From Erwinia persicina (GTDB lineage: Bacteria > Pseudomonadota > Gammaproteobacteria > Enterobacterales > Enterobacteriaceae), in assembly GCF_014838825.1 (NCBI RefSeq), contig NZ_JACYMO010000011.1:62001-126000 (forward strand): a DNA stretch of 64,000 nucleotides, in the 5' to 3' direction. This document shows positions 37,749 through 49,425 of the stretch, piece after piece. The notes under the pieces were generated by a model, which had not been told where the DNA came from, ran no database searches, and saw only the letters and a program-made list of their open reading frames with translations. A program made the position numbers and the translations under genes. The stretch's first letter is position 1. Each line of letters starts with the position of its first letter.

Positions 37749-38152
37749 ACCACGATGCTGAACTGACCCGTTATGGCCGTGAAATTATGGACCGCCTCGA
37801 AGACGGGCTCGCCGATTCGGTGACATCCCGGCTGGCAGAACTGGATGCAGACCTGCCAAATCTGATTACTGATTATGCTTTTGGGGCCATCGTTGGGCGC
37901 CCCGGTCTGGACCTCAAAACACGCGAAATGTTAACGGTGGCCTCGCTGATAACATCCGGTAATGCGCAGCCTCAGCTTGAGTTGCACATGCGCGGCGCAC
38001 TGAATGTCGGTGTCACACCGCAAGAGTTGCTTGAGATAGTCATCCAGATGGCGGTATACGCCGGTGTTCCTGCCTGTATGAATGGCTTGACGGCCTATCG
38101 CGCAGCAACTGCACGCTTCTCTTCTCAGAAGAGTGGAGAAAGAAATGAATGA
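37745..38152 (+). CDS. Carboxymuconolactone decarboxylase-family protein
   Basis: All-helical CMD/AhpD-like protein (135 aa). The core block LTVASLITSGNAQPQLELHMRG-ALNVGVTPQELLEIVIQMAVYAG holds the family's glutamine/glutamate-histidine site, and there is no CxxC pair, so it is the decarboxylase-like rather than the peroxiredoxin-like type. It may decarboxylate or lactonise an intermediate. Overlaps the exporter gene by four bases and the thiolase gene by eight. Confidence 0.82.
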   Translation: MNHDAELTRYGREIMDRLEDGLADSVTSRLAELDADLPNLITDYAFGAIVGRPGLDLKTREMLTVASLITSGNAQPQLELHMRGALNVGVTPQELLEIVIQMAVYAGVPACMNGLTAYRAATARFSSQKSGERNE

Positions 38153-39320
38153 GATTGTGGTTGTTTCGGCGAAAAGAACGGCAACAGGCGCATTTATGGG
38201 CGGTTTGGCCGAACATTCGGCCACGTCGTTGGGTAGCGTAGTGATTCAGGCGCTGCTGGCCGACAGTAAATTACCCGCAGAGGATGTGGACCAGGTCATT
38301 ATGGGTCAGGTTCTGACTGCTGGTTGCGGCCAGAATCCCGCCAGGCAGTCAGCATTAAATGCCGGCCTTCCTGTCGCGGTCGCTGCGCTAACAATTAACA
38401 AAGTGTGTGGTTCAGGATTGAAAGCCGTACACCTTGGCATGCAGGCACTCATCTGTGGGGAGGCCGAGTTTGTGATTGCCGGGGGCCAGGAAAGCATGTC
38501 GAATGCCCCACATATCCTGTCAGGCTCCAGGCAGGGCATTCGGCTGGGTGACGGTGCGCTACAGGACAGTCTGATTGCTGACGGTCTGTGGGATGCGTTC
38601 CATCATTACCATATGGGCGTGACCGCTGAGAATGTCGCTGCTGACTATAATATTTCCCGTTCAATGCAGGATGAGTTCGCCCTGAGCTCTCACCGCAAGG
38701 CGTTAAAAGCTCAGGAAGCAGGACTGTTCTTTGAAGAAATTGTTCCCGTAAAATGGGTGACCAGGAAAGGCGAACCACGGAGTGTGATTCAGGATGAATG
38801 TCCTCGTCATACCAGCATTGAAAAGCTGTCTGGCTTAAAAACCGTATTTAAAAAAGAGGGAACAGTGACAGCGGGTAACGCTTCGTCTCTGAATGATGGT
38901 GCAGCTGCAGTGCTGCTTTGTCGTCGGGAAACTGCAGAAAAACGGGGAATGGCTGTTCTCGCCTCACTCGGTGCTTTCTCCAATGCCGGTATTGAGCCCG
39001 AACTGATGGGGGCTGCACCGATTAACGCTATTGAAATGAATATCAAGAGCATGAACTGGTCGCCTCAGGAGGTCGATATTCTGGAGTCAAATGAGGCTTT
39101 TGCTGCCCAGGCATTGGCTGTAGCACACGCTTGTGGCGTCCCCTCAGAGCGAATTAACCCACACGGTGGCGCGATCGCTCTGGGGCATGCCATTGGTGCG
39201 TCCGGCTGCCGTATTCTGGTCACGTTAATTCATGGATTAATTCGTGAAGACCTTCATAAAGGTATCGCTGCGCTATGTATCGGCGGGGGGGAAGGTGTCG
39301 CACTCAGCGTAACGCGTTAA
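38145..39320 (+). CDS. Acetyl-CoA acetyltransferase-type thiolase
   Basis: Biosynthetic-type thiolase (391 aa). The triad is complete: Cys88 in NKVCGSGLKA, His348 in GGAIALGHAIGASG, and Cys378 in LCIGGGEG, at the numbers known from classical degradative/biosynthetic thiolases. It would condense two acetyl-CoA, or an acyl-CoA with acetyl-CoA, to a beta-ketoacyl-CoA, exactly the kind of acyl group an AfsA-type enzyme uses. ATG 38145 follows GGAGAAAGAA; a GTG four codons upstream is unlikely. Last gene of the operon, followed by a terminator. A plain acetoacetyl-CoA housekeeping role cannot be excluded. Confidence 0.88.
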   Translation: MNEIVVVSAKRTATGAFMGGLAEHSATSLGSVVIQALLADSKLPAEDVDQVIMGQVLTAGCGQNPARQSALNAGLPVAVAALTINKVCGSGLKAVHLGMQALICGEAEFVIAGGQESMSNAPHILSGSRQGIRLGDGALQDSLIADGLWDAFHHYHMGVTAENVAADYNISRSMQDEFALSSHRKALKAQEAGLFFEEIVPVKWVTRKGEPRSVIQDECPRHTSIEKLSGLKTVFKKEGTVTAGNASSLNDGAAAVLLCRRETAEKRGMAVLASLGAFSNAGIEPELMGAAPINAIEMNIKSMNWSPQEVDILESNEAFAAQALAVAHACGVPSERINPHGGAIALGHAIGASGCRILVTLIHGLIREDLHKGIAALCIGGGEGVALSVTR

Positions 39321-39350
39321 CATGCGCACAGAAAAAATACTCAAAAAAAA

Positions 39351-39377
39351 CCCGCCGGATAGTTGGCGGGTTTTTTT
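39351..39377. terminator. Bidirectional terminator after the AfsA operon
   Basis: The stem CCCGCC / GGCGGG with an eight-base loop is preceded by eight A and followed by seven T. It ends the operon rightward and the aldo/keto reductase gene leftward, so these are separate units. Confidence 0.88.
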
Positions 39378-39394
39378 ACTGGCTCATCAGATGG

Positions 39395-40393
39395 TTAAGC
39401 ATTAACGCCTTTCATCCCTTCTTCGGAATAACGGCTACCTTTAATCGAAATCGTTCTGTGAATATTATTCAGCGCCACGACATCTGACGCATCCAGTACC
39501 AGATCGGCAGCGGCAGCATTCTCTGCCAGGTAATTTACATTCTTGGTTCCGGGGACAGGCACCGTTTTATCATACTGCGCCAGTAACCATGCCAGTGCAA
39601 TCTGCCCCGACGTGCAGTGGTACTTTTGCGTGAGCGGTGCAATGGCGTCTAACAGCTTAAGATTATGATCGATATTATCCTGCTGAAAACGCGCGTTGTT
39701 CCGGCGGAAGTCTCCTTCCGGGAAGTCCGCGTTCTTCAGATATTTACCCGTCAGAAAACCCCGACCCAGTGGAGAATAAGGCACTAAGCCAATCCCCAGC
39801 GACTTCACCATCGGCAAAATGCTCTCTTCAATATCGCGCGTCCACAGCGAGTACTCGGTTTGCAGCGCCGTTACTGGAAACACGGCGTGCGCTTTTTGCA
39901 GGGTGGTAGCAGAGACTTCGCACAGCCCGACATGACCGATTTTCCCCTCCTGCACCAGGCGGGACAAACAGCGCATGCTCTCTTCGATATCAGCGTCTTT
40001 ATCCACGCGGTGAAGATAGAAAAGATCTATTTTTTCCACGCCCAGACGCTGTAAAGATTCATGGCAGCAGCGAACAATATAATCCGGGTGGTTATTTATT
40101 TTTCGCGCATAGGCGTCATCAGGATCGCGGTCGATGCCACATTTAGTGGCCACTTTAAACTGACTGCGCGTATGAGGATCAAGCTGGGCTAAAAAATGGC
40201 CGATAAGCCGCTCGTTATGACCCCGGCCGTATAAATTTGCACTATCAATGAAGTTTACGCCCGCATCAGCCAGTTGGCCGAGCAGTGCCAGAGACTGGCT
40301 ATCGTCTGTTTCACCGTAAAATTCACTCAGCCCCATCGCACCGTAGCCGATAGCACTCACGCTCAGATCCTGACCCAGCTGTCTTGTTTTCAT
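39395..40393 (-). CDS. Aldo/keto reductase
   Basis: NADPH-dependent aldo/keto reductase (332 aa). It has GAMGLSEFYGE, the catalytic Asp/Tyr segment FIDSANLYGRGHNE, the HRVDKD segment with the catalytic histidine, and the C-terminal PVPGTKNVNYLAEN cofactor-binding part. AKR11/13-like, close to YajO/YakC-type enzymes. Convergent with the AfsA operon and separated from it by a terminator, so not part of it, although a reductase step would be needed to make a saturated lactone. Substrate unknown. Confidence 0.88.
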   Translation of the reverse strand: MKTRQLGQDLSVSAIGYGAMGLSEFYGETDDSQSLALLGQLADAGVNFIDSANLYGRGHNERLIGHFLAQLDPHTRSQFKVATKCGIDRDPDDAYARKINNHPDYIVRCCHESLQRLGVEKIDLFYLHRVDKDADIEESMRCLSRLVQEGKIGHVGLCEVSATTLQKAHAVFPVTALQTEYSLWTRDIEESILPMVKSLGIGLVPYSPLGRGFLTGKYLKNADFPEGDFRRNNARFQQDNIDHNLKLLDAIAPLTQKYHCTSGQIALAWLLAQYDKTVPVPGTKNVNYLAENAAAADLVLDASDVVALNNIHRTISIKGSRYSEEGMKGVNA

Positions 40394-40564
40394 AACCCCT
40401 CCATAAAATGAAACAGTATTCTTTCATGATTGAGTTATGCGCTGAATTTCAAACCAGGCGATACCTTTTGGGTATCATCGCTGCGGGCAAACAGCGGTAG
40501 GAAGAAAGTCGCTGACAGGGTAAACTATTCCCTTACTTTATTATGGATTTACTTGAGGATGATA

Positions 40565-40903
40565 ATGGAAACTTTACCTCCCTGCCCAAAATGTCACTCA
40601 GAATACAGCTGGCAGGATGGCGCAATGCTCAACTGCCCTGAGTGCGGACATGTCTGGGCTGACGGCGCAGATGCAGCCACCGACGATACCCTGACGGTGA
40701 AAGATGCCAACGGCAATCTGCTGGCAGACGGCGACAGCGTCACGGTGATTAAAGACCTCAAGGTCAAAGGCAGTTCCACGCCGCTGAAGATGGGCACGAA
40801 AGTAAAAAGTATTCGCCTGGTGGAAGGCGACCATAACATCGACTGCAAAATTGATGGTTTTGGCCCGATGAAGCTGAAGTCCGAGTTTGTGAAAAAGAAC
40901 TGA
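40565..40903 (+). CDS. yjdM: YjdM (PhnA) family zinc-ribbon protein
   Basis: Small cytoplasmic protein (112 aa) with an N-terminal zinc ribbon ([16 protein letters not shown]) and the C-terminal PhnA domain with KLKVKGSS-like and [17 protein letters not shown] segments. Historically named PhnA for alkylphosphonate utilisation but without a proven role there. ATG 40565 gives the family start [10 protein letters not shown]; the open frame begins much earlier. Divergent from the aldo/keto reductase. Confidence 0.9.
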   Translation: METLPPCPKCHSEYSWQDGAMLNCPECGHVWADGADAATDDTLTVKDANGNLLADGDSVTVIKDLKVKGSSTPLKMGTKVKSIRLVEGDHNIDCKIDGFGPMKLKSEFVKKN

Positions 40904-41055
40904 TCCCGGCCAGTAGCCGCAGCGCTACTGGCCCCCTCTTTTCCCACCTGAGTTGCCCTCACGTCTGAAACTGCTAGTATCACAAGGCACAAACTTCATG
41001 TGTTAAGGGCGTGCGGCGCTCAACGGACCGGCTCAATATTTCCCCAGGGGGCAGA

Positions 41056-42417
41056 GTGAATAAGACGTTAGGCGTGTTTTTCCCGCTTTATACCACGACG
41101 CTGTTAATGCTGCTCGGTTCCGGGCTGCTGACGACCTACGTATCACTGCGCCTGACCTCGGCCCATGTGTCCGGGGGGCTGATCGGGGCGATTATCGCTG
41201 CAAACTACATTGGTCTGGTGATCGGTGGCAAAGTCGGCCACTTTTTGATTGCCCGCGTCGGCCACATTCGCACCTACGTCTCCTGTGCCGGCATCATCAC
41301 CGCCGCCGTGCTGTGCCACGGGTTAACCGGGTTTATCCCGGTCTGGGTCGGCCTGCGGTTGATTATTGGCCTGTGTATGATGTGCCAGTATATGGTGCTG
41401 GAAAGCTGGCTCAACGATCAGTCTGAATCGGAACAGCGCGGCAAAGTCTTTGGCTGCTATATGGTGGCCACCTATCTTGGCATGTCGCTCGGGCAGGTGG
41501 TGCTGATGCTGCAAACTGACCTTGGCCTGAGTACGTTACTGCTGATAGCACTCTGTTTTTCACTCTGCCTGGTACCTATTGCGCTGACCACGCGCACGCA
41601 CGCCCGTCAGCTTTCCCCGGCCCCGATGGAGCTGCGTTATTTTGTTGGCGCAATCCCGAAGGTGCTGGCTACCACACTGGCTATTGGGATGCTGGTCGGC
41701 TCTTTTTACGGTCTTGCCCCCGTATACGCCAGCCAGCAGCAGCTCACCACCGGGCAAACCGGCCTCTTTATGGCTATCGCGATATTTGCCGGTCTGGTGG
41801 CCCAGTTCCCGCTCAGCTGGCTGTCTGACCGCTATAACCGAACCCTGTTGATGCGTCTGAATGCCATTGTGCTTATCGTTGCCGCGCTGCCGCTGGCGAT
41901 CCTGCCGCAGATCAGTTTTTCACTGCTGCTGGTGCTCGGTTTCGTTGTCAGCATGCTGCAATTTTCACTCTACCCGCTGGCGGTGGCGCTGGCCAATGAC
42001 CTGGTTGAGCCGGAACGACGCGTGTCACTGGCCGCCTGCCTGTTAATGGCCTTTGGGGTAGGTGCCAGTATCGGACCGTTAGTGGTGGGGCTACTGATGG
42101 AGCCGCTGGGGGGCAATACCCTGTATGCCTTCTTCGCCCTGTGTGGGCTGATGATTGTCGGCCTGAGCAGAACAGTGAAACAGGATGCAGCACAGTTCGT
42201 GGAAGATGCACCGGTTCCGCATATTGCGATGCCAGACAGTCTGATGAGCTCTCCGCTGTCTCCTGCACTGAATCCGGCATTTGATGAGCAGATGATTGAG
42301 GAAACCATGCCGTCATTTGACAGTGAGGCCGTCACGGAAGAAGAGGAAACACCGCCACTTCAGGGGGCCGACCCCGATGAAGAGACCGGACTGAAGAAAG
42401 CCTGGGAAAAGCTGTGA
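41056..42417 (+). CDS. MFS transporter, YcaD-like
   Basis: Twelve-segment major facilitator (453 aa) similar to E. coli YcaD. It has VIGGKVGHFLIARVGHIRTY in the first half and SWLSDRYNRTLLM in the second. The last 60 residues form an acidic cytoplasmic tail (EEETPPLQ, DPDEETG). The start is most likely GTG 41056 (VNKTLGVFFPLY) with GGGGGCAGA before it; a GTG at 41011 opens the frame. Substrate unknown. A terminator-like hairpin follows. Confidence 0.82.
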   Translation: MNKTLGVFFPLYTTTLLMLLGSGLLTTYVSLRLTSAHVSGGLIGAIIAANYIGLVIGGKVGHFLIARVGHIRTYVSCAGIITAAVLCHGLTGFIPVWVGLRLIIGLCMMCQYMVLESWLNDQSESEQRGKVFGCYMVATYLGMSLGQVVLMLQTDLGLSTLLLIALCFSLCLVPIALTTRTHARQLSPAPMELRYFVGAIPKVLATTLAIGMLVGSFYGLAPVYASQQQLTTGQTGLFMAIAIFAGLVAQFPLSWLSDRYNRTLLMRLNAIVLIVAALPLAILPQISFSLLLVLGFVVSMLQFSLYPLAVALANDLVEPERRVSLAACLLMAFGVGASIGPLVVGLLMEPLGGNTLYAFFALCGLMIVGLSRTVKQDAAQFVEDAPVPHIAMPDSLMSSPLSPALNPAFDEQMIEETMPSFDSEAVTEEEETPPLQGADPDEETGLKKAWEKL

Positions 42418-42500
42418 GTCGTCAGGCTTCGCCGATCGCCGGTGAATGCCTGTACGCACTTAATTCGGTTCGAGAGCAACAGACCTGTGACTGCCCGACC

Positions 42501-42525
42501 GGGGGGGAAACTCCCCGCCTTTTTA
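42501..42525 (+). terminator. Terminator after the YcaD-like gene; rest of gap empty
   Basis: A G-run paired with CCCCGCC around an AAACT loop, followed by TTTTT, gives an intrinsic terminator with one bulge. The remainder of the 305-base gap to 42722 shows no gene or clear site. Confidence 0.6.
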
Positions 42526-42722
42526 ATGGGCCACCCCGCCGTGAGTTCAGGGCGATAGGGGGACGATGGTTAAACGGTACAACGCGGTGATGGTACCAGG
42601 TACTGATCAAATAACAGGCCAGCAGGAAAACCGCTGTTTCATCCCTTGAACGCTAATGCAGTCCTGAGACGCTTACTGTCAAATAAAGAGAGTAAATGGA
42701 AAAAAGTAAGACGCCAGTAAAC

Positions 42723-43367
42723 TTAAATTAATCCCTGAGCATAGGCATAACGAATTAACTCTATGTTTGAAGAGACTCCCAGCCGACGCATCGCGTTATA
42801 TTTTTGCGTTGATATGGTACTGATCGTTCGATTCTGACGATGAGCTATTTCTGATAGCGTATAGCCCGATGAAAAGAGCCTAATCACCTCTAACTCTTTT
42901 GGAGTAAGCGGACTTCCTTTTTCCTGACCTTTTACCAGATAATTCTTAATGTGACTGAATGACGATGAGAAATAACATCCCGACTGCGTGGTAATGTGTT
43001 GGCACGCCTGTACTGTTTCATCAACCGGGTCCGCTTTGCTAACAATGGCCTTAACGCCATAATCACACGCCCCTCTGAGGATCGCCGTATTATTCTGCGA
43101 CGTGAGCAGAACAATTTTCATCGCCGGGAAACGGCTATGCAAAGCACGAAGCTTGGCAAAACCATCGATAGCCGAACGGTCTGAACTCAATGAAAAATCC
43201 GTAATAGCGATATCTGTTGGTGTGGAGGCTAAAACATTCAGTAAACTCTTTCCACATACTGTTTCGCTGGTAATAGAAAAACGATCGCTCCTGGCGAACA
43301 GTACCTTGAGTGAATTAATGATGTGCGGGTGGTCGTCAGAGATTGCCACTGTGTATCTGTTATACAT
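42723..43367 (-). CDS. Orphan response regulator, RcsB/NarL-like
   Basis: Two-domain response regulator (214 aa). The receiver has the acidic pair Asp11-Asp12 in ISDDHPH, a phosphoacceptor Asp57 in ITDFSLS, and lysine in IVSKAD. The C-terminal LuxR-type helix-turn-helix (about residues 145-205) reads LTPKELEVIRLFSSGYTLSEIA. Layout and several residues recall RcsB. No histidine kinase is nearby. ATG 43367 follows GGAGGATGT; the longer frame upstream lies in AT-rich non-coding DNA. Target and partner unknown; might respond to the Rcs phosphorelay or form heterodimers with RcsB. Confidence 0.85.
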   Translation of the reverse strand: MYNRYTVAISDDHPHIINSLKVLFARSDRFSITSETVCGKSLLNVLASTPTDIAITDFSLSSDRSAIDGFAKLRALHSRFPAMKIVLLTSQNNTAILRGACDYGVKAIVSKADPVDETVQACQHITTQSGCYFSSSFSHIKNYLVKGQEKGSPLTPKELEVIRLFSSGYTLSEIAHRQNRTISTISTQKYNAMRRLGVSSNIELIRYAYAQGLI

Positions 43368-43782
43368 ACATCCTCCATGTGGGTGTTCATCCCGAATCAA
43401 TACACGTTCTATTAAAACCAGAATCCAAAAAATTATCTTAATTGCGCGACGTACGGAATGGCAAGCTTTTGCGTTAAATAAACACACATGACTCACAAGT
43501 GAGACTATAAAAAATATAAAATAAAAGCGTTAAGACTGGCCTCTTTTATAAAAATTCCGACACCTTTAGATTAAAAGCGACTAATAACAGGTACACTTAA
43601 AAACACACGTTGCTCATAATTTATTTTCCGAATGAAATATCGCGAAAAAACCGATCATGGCCTGAAGCGGCGTATCTAAGGCCTTTAAGCCCGCATCGTG
43701 GTGAAAATCAGCCGGAGAAAATTTCTGTCGCCGTTTGGGCGCGAACCCCTTAGCATTGCCGCCAGGTTTTGAGGAGATGGCT
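43368..43782. other. AT-rich divergent region between response regulator and yicG
   Basis: A 415-base gap without a credible gene. It is markedly AT-rich around 43490-43600, with a small palindrome CTCACAAGTGAG at 43491-43503. Likely holds the promoters of the response regulator and of yicG and is a good place for H-NS-type silencing. No defined promoter could be fixed. Confidence 0.5.
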
Positions 43783-46151
<2,369 letters not shown>

Positions 46152-46256
46152 TCAGAACTTCCGCTCCCGGCTCATATCCGCCGACAAAAAATTGCGCGAT
46201 GCGGCCTGTTTCTTCAGAAAAAACGGGTTAACGCACCCTAAACGCTGCATGACGGG

Positions 46257-46279
46257 CTGCACCTGTGTATACTGTGCAG
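46257..46279 (+). promoter_or_regulatory. gmk promoter within a CTGCAC/GTGCAG dyad
   Basis: The -10 hexamer TATACT (46268-46273) sits inside an inverted repeat CTGCAC (46257-46262) / GTGCAG (46274-46279). A weak -35 CTGCAT lies at 46245-46250 with 17-base spacing. The start of gmk is 45 bases further on. The dyad around a -10 could serve a repressor. Confidence 0.4.
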
Positions 46280-46317
46280 GAAGTAGACTCCGCTTTATTG
46301 GCATATCAAGAATAATC

Positions 46318-46941
46318 ATGGCTCAAGGCACACTTTTTATTATTTCCGCCCCCAGCGGCGCGGGTAAATCCAGCCTGATTCAGGCACTGTTAAAAACGCA
46401 ACCGCTGTACGATACACAGGTTTCCGTCTCCCACACCACGCGTGGCGTCCGGCCGGGTGAAAATCATGGAGAGCATTACTACTTCGTCAATCACGACGAG
46501 TTCCGCTCCATGATCAGCGAAGATGCGTTTCTTGAACATGCTGAAGTGTTTGGTAACTATTACGGAACCTCGCGTAAAGCGATTGAGCAGGTGCTGTCGA
46601 CCGGCGTTGATGTATTTCTTGATATCGACTGGCAGGGTGCAAAACAGATTCGTGAGAAAATGCCGTCCGCACGTAGCATTTTTGTGCTGCCGCCGTCGAA
46701 AGACGAACTGGACCGCCGACTGCGAGGCCGCGGCCAGGACAGCGAAGAAGTGATCACTAAACGTATGGCGCAGGCCGTAGCAGAAATGAGCCATTACGCA
46801 GAGTACGACTATCTGATCGTGAATGATGATTTCGACCTGGCGCTGTCCGACCTGAAAAATATTATTCGCGCAGAGCGTTTGCGCATGGCTCGTCAAAAAG
46901 CCCGTCATGATGCTTTAATCAGCAAACTATTGGCAGACTGA
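46318..46941 (+). CDS. gmk: Guanylate kinase
   Basis: Phosphorylates GMP to GDP (207 aa, as E. coli). The P-loop [11 protein letters not shown] is at residues 10-20, and the GMP-binding segments [11 protein letters not shown] and DIDWQGA follow. ATG 46318 gives [12 protein letters not shown], although the frame opens far upstream. Heads the conserved gmk-rpoZ-spoT-trmH-recG group, joining guanine nucleotide supply with (p)ppGpp control. Confidence 0.97.
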   Translation: MAQGTLFIISAPSGAGKSSLIQALLKTQPLYDTQVSVSHTTRGVRPGENHGEHYYFVNHDEFRSMISEDAFLEHAEVFGNYYGTSRKAIEQVLSTGVDVFLDIDWQGAKQIREKMPSARSIFVLPPSKDELDRRLRGRGQDSEEVITKRMAQAVAEMSHYAEYDYLIVNDDFDLALSDLKNIIRAERLRMARQKARHDALISKLLAD

Positions 46942-46997
46942 GGACAACTCAGTATGATGCCCAGTCATTTCGTCACCACCCGTGGAGTATCACACTT

Positions 46998-47273
46998 ATG
47001 GCACGCGTAACCGTACAGGACGCAGTAGAAAAAATTGGTAACCGTTTTGACCTGGTTCTGGTAGCAGCACGTCGCGCACGTCAGATGCAGGTTGGCGGCA
47101 AAGACCCACTGGTTCCGGAAGAGAACGACAAATCTACCGTTATCGCGCTGCGCGAAATCGAAGAAGGCCTGATCACTAATCAGATCCTCGACGTTCGCGA
47201 TCGCCAGGAGCAGCATGAGCAGGAAGCCGCTGAAATGCAGGCTGTTACCGCTATTGCTGAAGGTCGTCGTTAA
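46998..47273 (+). CDS. rpoZ: RNA polymerase omega subunit
   Basis: A 91-aa subunit that helps assemble RNA polymerase and forms part of a ppGpp site. N-terminal [20 protein letters not shown] is essentially the E. coli sequence. Lies between gmk and spoT as usual. Confidence 0.98.
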   Translation: MARVTVQDAVEKIGNRFDLVLVAARRARQMQVGGKDPLVPEENDKSTVIALREIEEGLITNQILDVRDRQEQHEQEAAEMQAVTAIAEGRR

Positions 47274-47292
47274 TTCGCTTTGAAGGCCCGCC

Positions 47293-49419
47293 TTGTATCT
47301 GTTTGAAAGCCTCAATCAGCTGATTGAAAGATACTTGCCTGAGGAGCAAATAAAGCGCCTCAAGCAAGCTTACCTTGTCGCACGTGATGCTCACGAGGGA
47401 CAGACACGCTCCAGCGGTGAGCCTTACATCACCCATCCGGTTGCCGTAGCCTGTATCCTGGCTGAAATGAAGCTCGACCATGAAACATTGATGGCCGCCC
47501 TTCTGCACGACGTTATCGAAGACACCCCTGCCACCTACCAGGATATGGAACAGCTGTTTGGTCAGACTGTTGCGGAACTGGTCGAAGGGGTTTCCAAGCT
47601 CGATAAGCTGAAATTCCGCGATAAAAAAGAAGCCCAGGCTGAAAACTTCCGCAAGATGATTATGGCGATGGTGCAGGATATCCGCGTCATTTTGATCAAG
47701 CTGGCTGACCGTACGCATAATATGCGTACTCTGGGTGCATTGCGTCCCGATAAAAAGCGCCGCATTGCCCAGGAAACCCTCGAAATTTACAGCCCGCTGG
47801 CACACCGCTTGGGTATTCACCACCTTAAAACCGAGCTGGAAGAGCTGGGCTTTGAAGCCCTGTATCCGAACCGCTATCGCGTGATTAAAGAAGTGGTGAA
47901 AGCAGCACGCGGCAACCGTAAAGAGATGATTCAAAAAATCCTCTCCGAAATTGACGGTCGCCTCGAAGAAGCCGGTATTACCCGTCGCGTCAGCGGACGT
48001 GAGAAGCACCTTTACTCCATCTACTGCAAAATGCACCTGAAAGAGCAGCGATTCCATTCCATTATGGATATCTACGCTTTCCGGGTCATTGTCCGTGATG
48101 TTGATACCTGCTACCGCGTACTAGGCCAGATGCACAGCCTGTACAAGCCGCGCCCTGGCCGGGTCAAAGACTATATTGCTATCCCCAAGGCCAACGGCTA
48201 TCAGTCCCTGCATACCTCAATGATCGGCCCGCACGGCGTGCCGGTTGAGGTGCAGATCCGTACCGAAGATATGGATCAAATGGCAGAGATGGGGGTCGCC
48301 GCGCACTGGGCTTATAAAGAGCAGGGCGAAAGCAGCACCACGGCACAGATCCGCGCCCAGCGGTGGTTGCAGAGCCTGCTTGAGCTGCAGCAGAGCGCCG
48401 GCAGCTCGTTTGAATTTATCGAAAGCGTTAAATCCGACCTGTTCCCGGATGAAATTTACGTCTTCACTCCGGAAGGGCGCATTGTCGAACTCCCTGCCGG
48501 CGCGACGCCAGTGGACTTCGCCTATGCTGTCCATACCGATATCGGTCATGCCTGCGTCGGCGCACGTGTCGATCGCCAGCCTTATCCGCTGTCGCAGTCG
48601 CTGACCAGCGGCCAGACCGTAGAAATCATTACCGCACCGGGTGCCCGCCCGAATGCGGCGTGGCTAAACTTTGTTGTCAGTTCCAAAGCGCGCGCCAAGA
48701 TCCGCCAACTGCTGAAAAATCTTAAACGCGATGACTCGGTCAGCCTGGGCCGTCGCCTGCTCAATCACGCTCTGGGCGGCAGCCGTAAGCTGGCCGAAAT
48801 TCCTGAAGCTAACGTTCAGCATGAGCTGGAGCGTATGAAGCTGGCCACGCTGGACGACCTGCTGGCTGAAATTGGCCTTGGCAACGCGATGAGCGTGGTG
48901 GTGGCGAAAAATCTGCAGCAGAGTGACCAGAGTACGGCGTCAGCAACGGGCACGTCACCTGCCAGCGGAGCGCGCAGCAAGCTGCCAATCAAAGGTGCCG
49001 ATGGCGTCCTGATCACCTTCGCCAAATGTTGCCGTCCCATCCCCGGTGACCCGATTGTGGCGCACGTCAGCCCGGGCAAAGGCCTGGTGGTACACCATGA
49101 ATCCTGTCGTAATATCCGCGGTTACCAGAAAGAGCCTGAGAAATACATGGCCGTAGAGTGGGATAAGGTGACCGAGCAGGAGTTCGTGGCTGAAATTAAG
49201 GTGGATATGTTTAACCACCAGGGCGCGCTGGCTAACCTGACGGCGGCCATCAACACCGCGGGTTCCAATATTCAGAGCCTGAACACCGAAGAGAAAGACG
49301 GTCGTGTGTACAGCGCCTTTATCCGTCTGACGGCACGCGATCGCGTTCATCTGGCGAATATCATGCGTAAAATTCGCGTGATGCCGGATGTAATCAAGGT
49401 GCACCGCAACCGCAATTAA
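47293..49419 (+). CDS. spoT: Bifunctional (p)ppGpp synthase/hydrolase SpoT
   Basis: A 708-aa stringent-response enzyme. Domains in order: HD hydrolase (about 25-180, HDVIEDT), synthetase (about 200-330, KANGYQSLHTSMIG), TGS (about 390-450), helical/CC region (KCCRPIPGD near 590), and C-terminal ACT domain. Start is TTG with the E. coli-like sequence MYLFESLNQLIERYLPE; no ATG fits. Hydrolyses (p)ppGpp and synthesises it weakly under carbon or fatty-acid starvation. Confidence 0.97.
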   Translation: MYLFESLNQLIERYLPEEQIKRLKQAYLVARDAHEGQTRSSGEPYITHPVAVACILAEMKLDHETLMAALLHDVIEDTPATYQDMEQLFGQTVAELVEGVSKLDKLKFRDKKEAQAENFRKMIMAMVQDIRVILIKLADRTHNMRTLGALRPDKKRRIAQETLEIYSPLAHRLGIHHLKTELEELGFEALYPNRYRVIKEVVKAARGNRKEMIQKILSEIDGRLEEAGITRRVSGREKHLYSIYCKMHLKEQRFHSIMDIYAFRVIVRDVDTCYRVLGQMHSLYKPRPGRVKDYIAIPKANGYQSLHTSMIGPHGVPVEVQIRTEDMDQMAEMGVAAHWAYKEQGESSTTAQIRAQRWLQSLLELQQSAGSSFEFIESVKSDLFPDEIYVFTPEGRIVELPAGATPVDFAYAVHTDIGHACVGARVDRQPYPLSQSLTSGQTVEIITAPGARPNAAWLNFVVSSKARAKIRQLLKNLKRDDSVSLGRRLLNHALGGSRKLAEIPEANVQHELERMKLATLDDLLAEIGLGNAMSVVVAKNLQQSDQSTASATGTSPASGARSKLPIKGADGVLITFAKCCRPIPGDPIVAHVSPGKGLVVHHESCRNIRGYQKEPEKYMAVEWDKVTEQEFVAEIKVDMFNHQGALANLTAAINTAGSNIQSLNTEEKDGRVYSAFIRLTARDRVHLANIMRKIRVMPDVIKVHRNRN

Positions 49420-49425
49420 GTCAGG

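Noticed and set aside
39395-40393. Aldo/keto reductase as the missing reductase of the AfsA pathway
   Set aside because: It is convergent with the operon and cut off by a strong bidirectional terminator; nothing beyond nearness links it.
47251-48057. 268-aa minus-strand reading frame opposite spoT
   Set aside because: Antisense shadow; spoT is certain and the frame shows no family motif.
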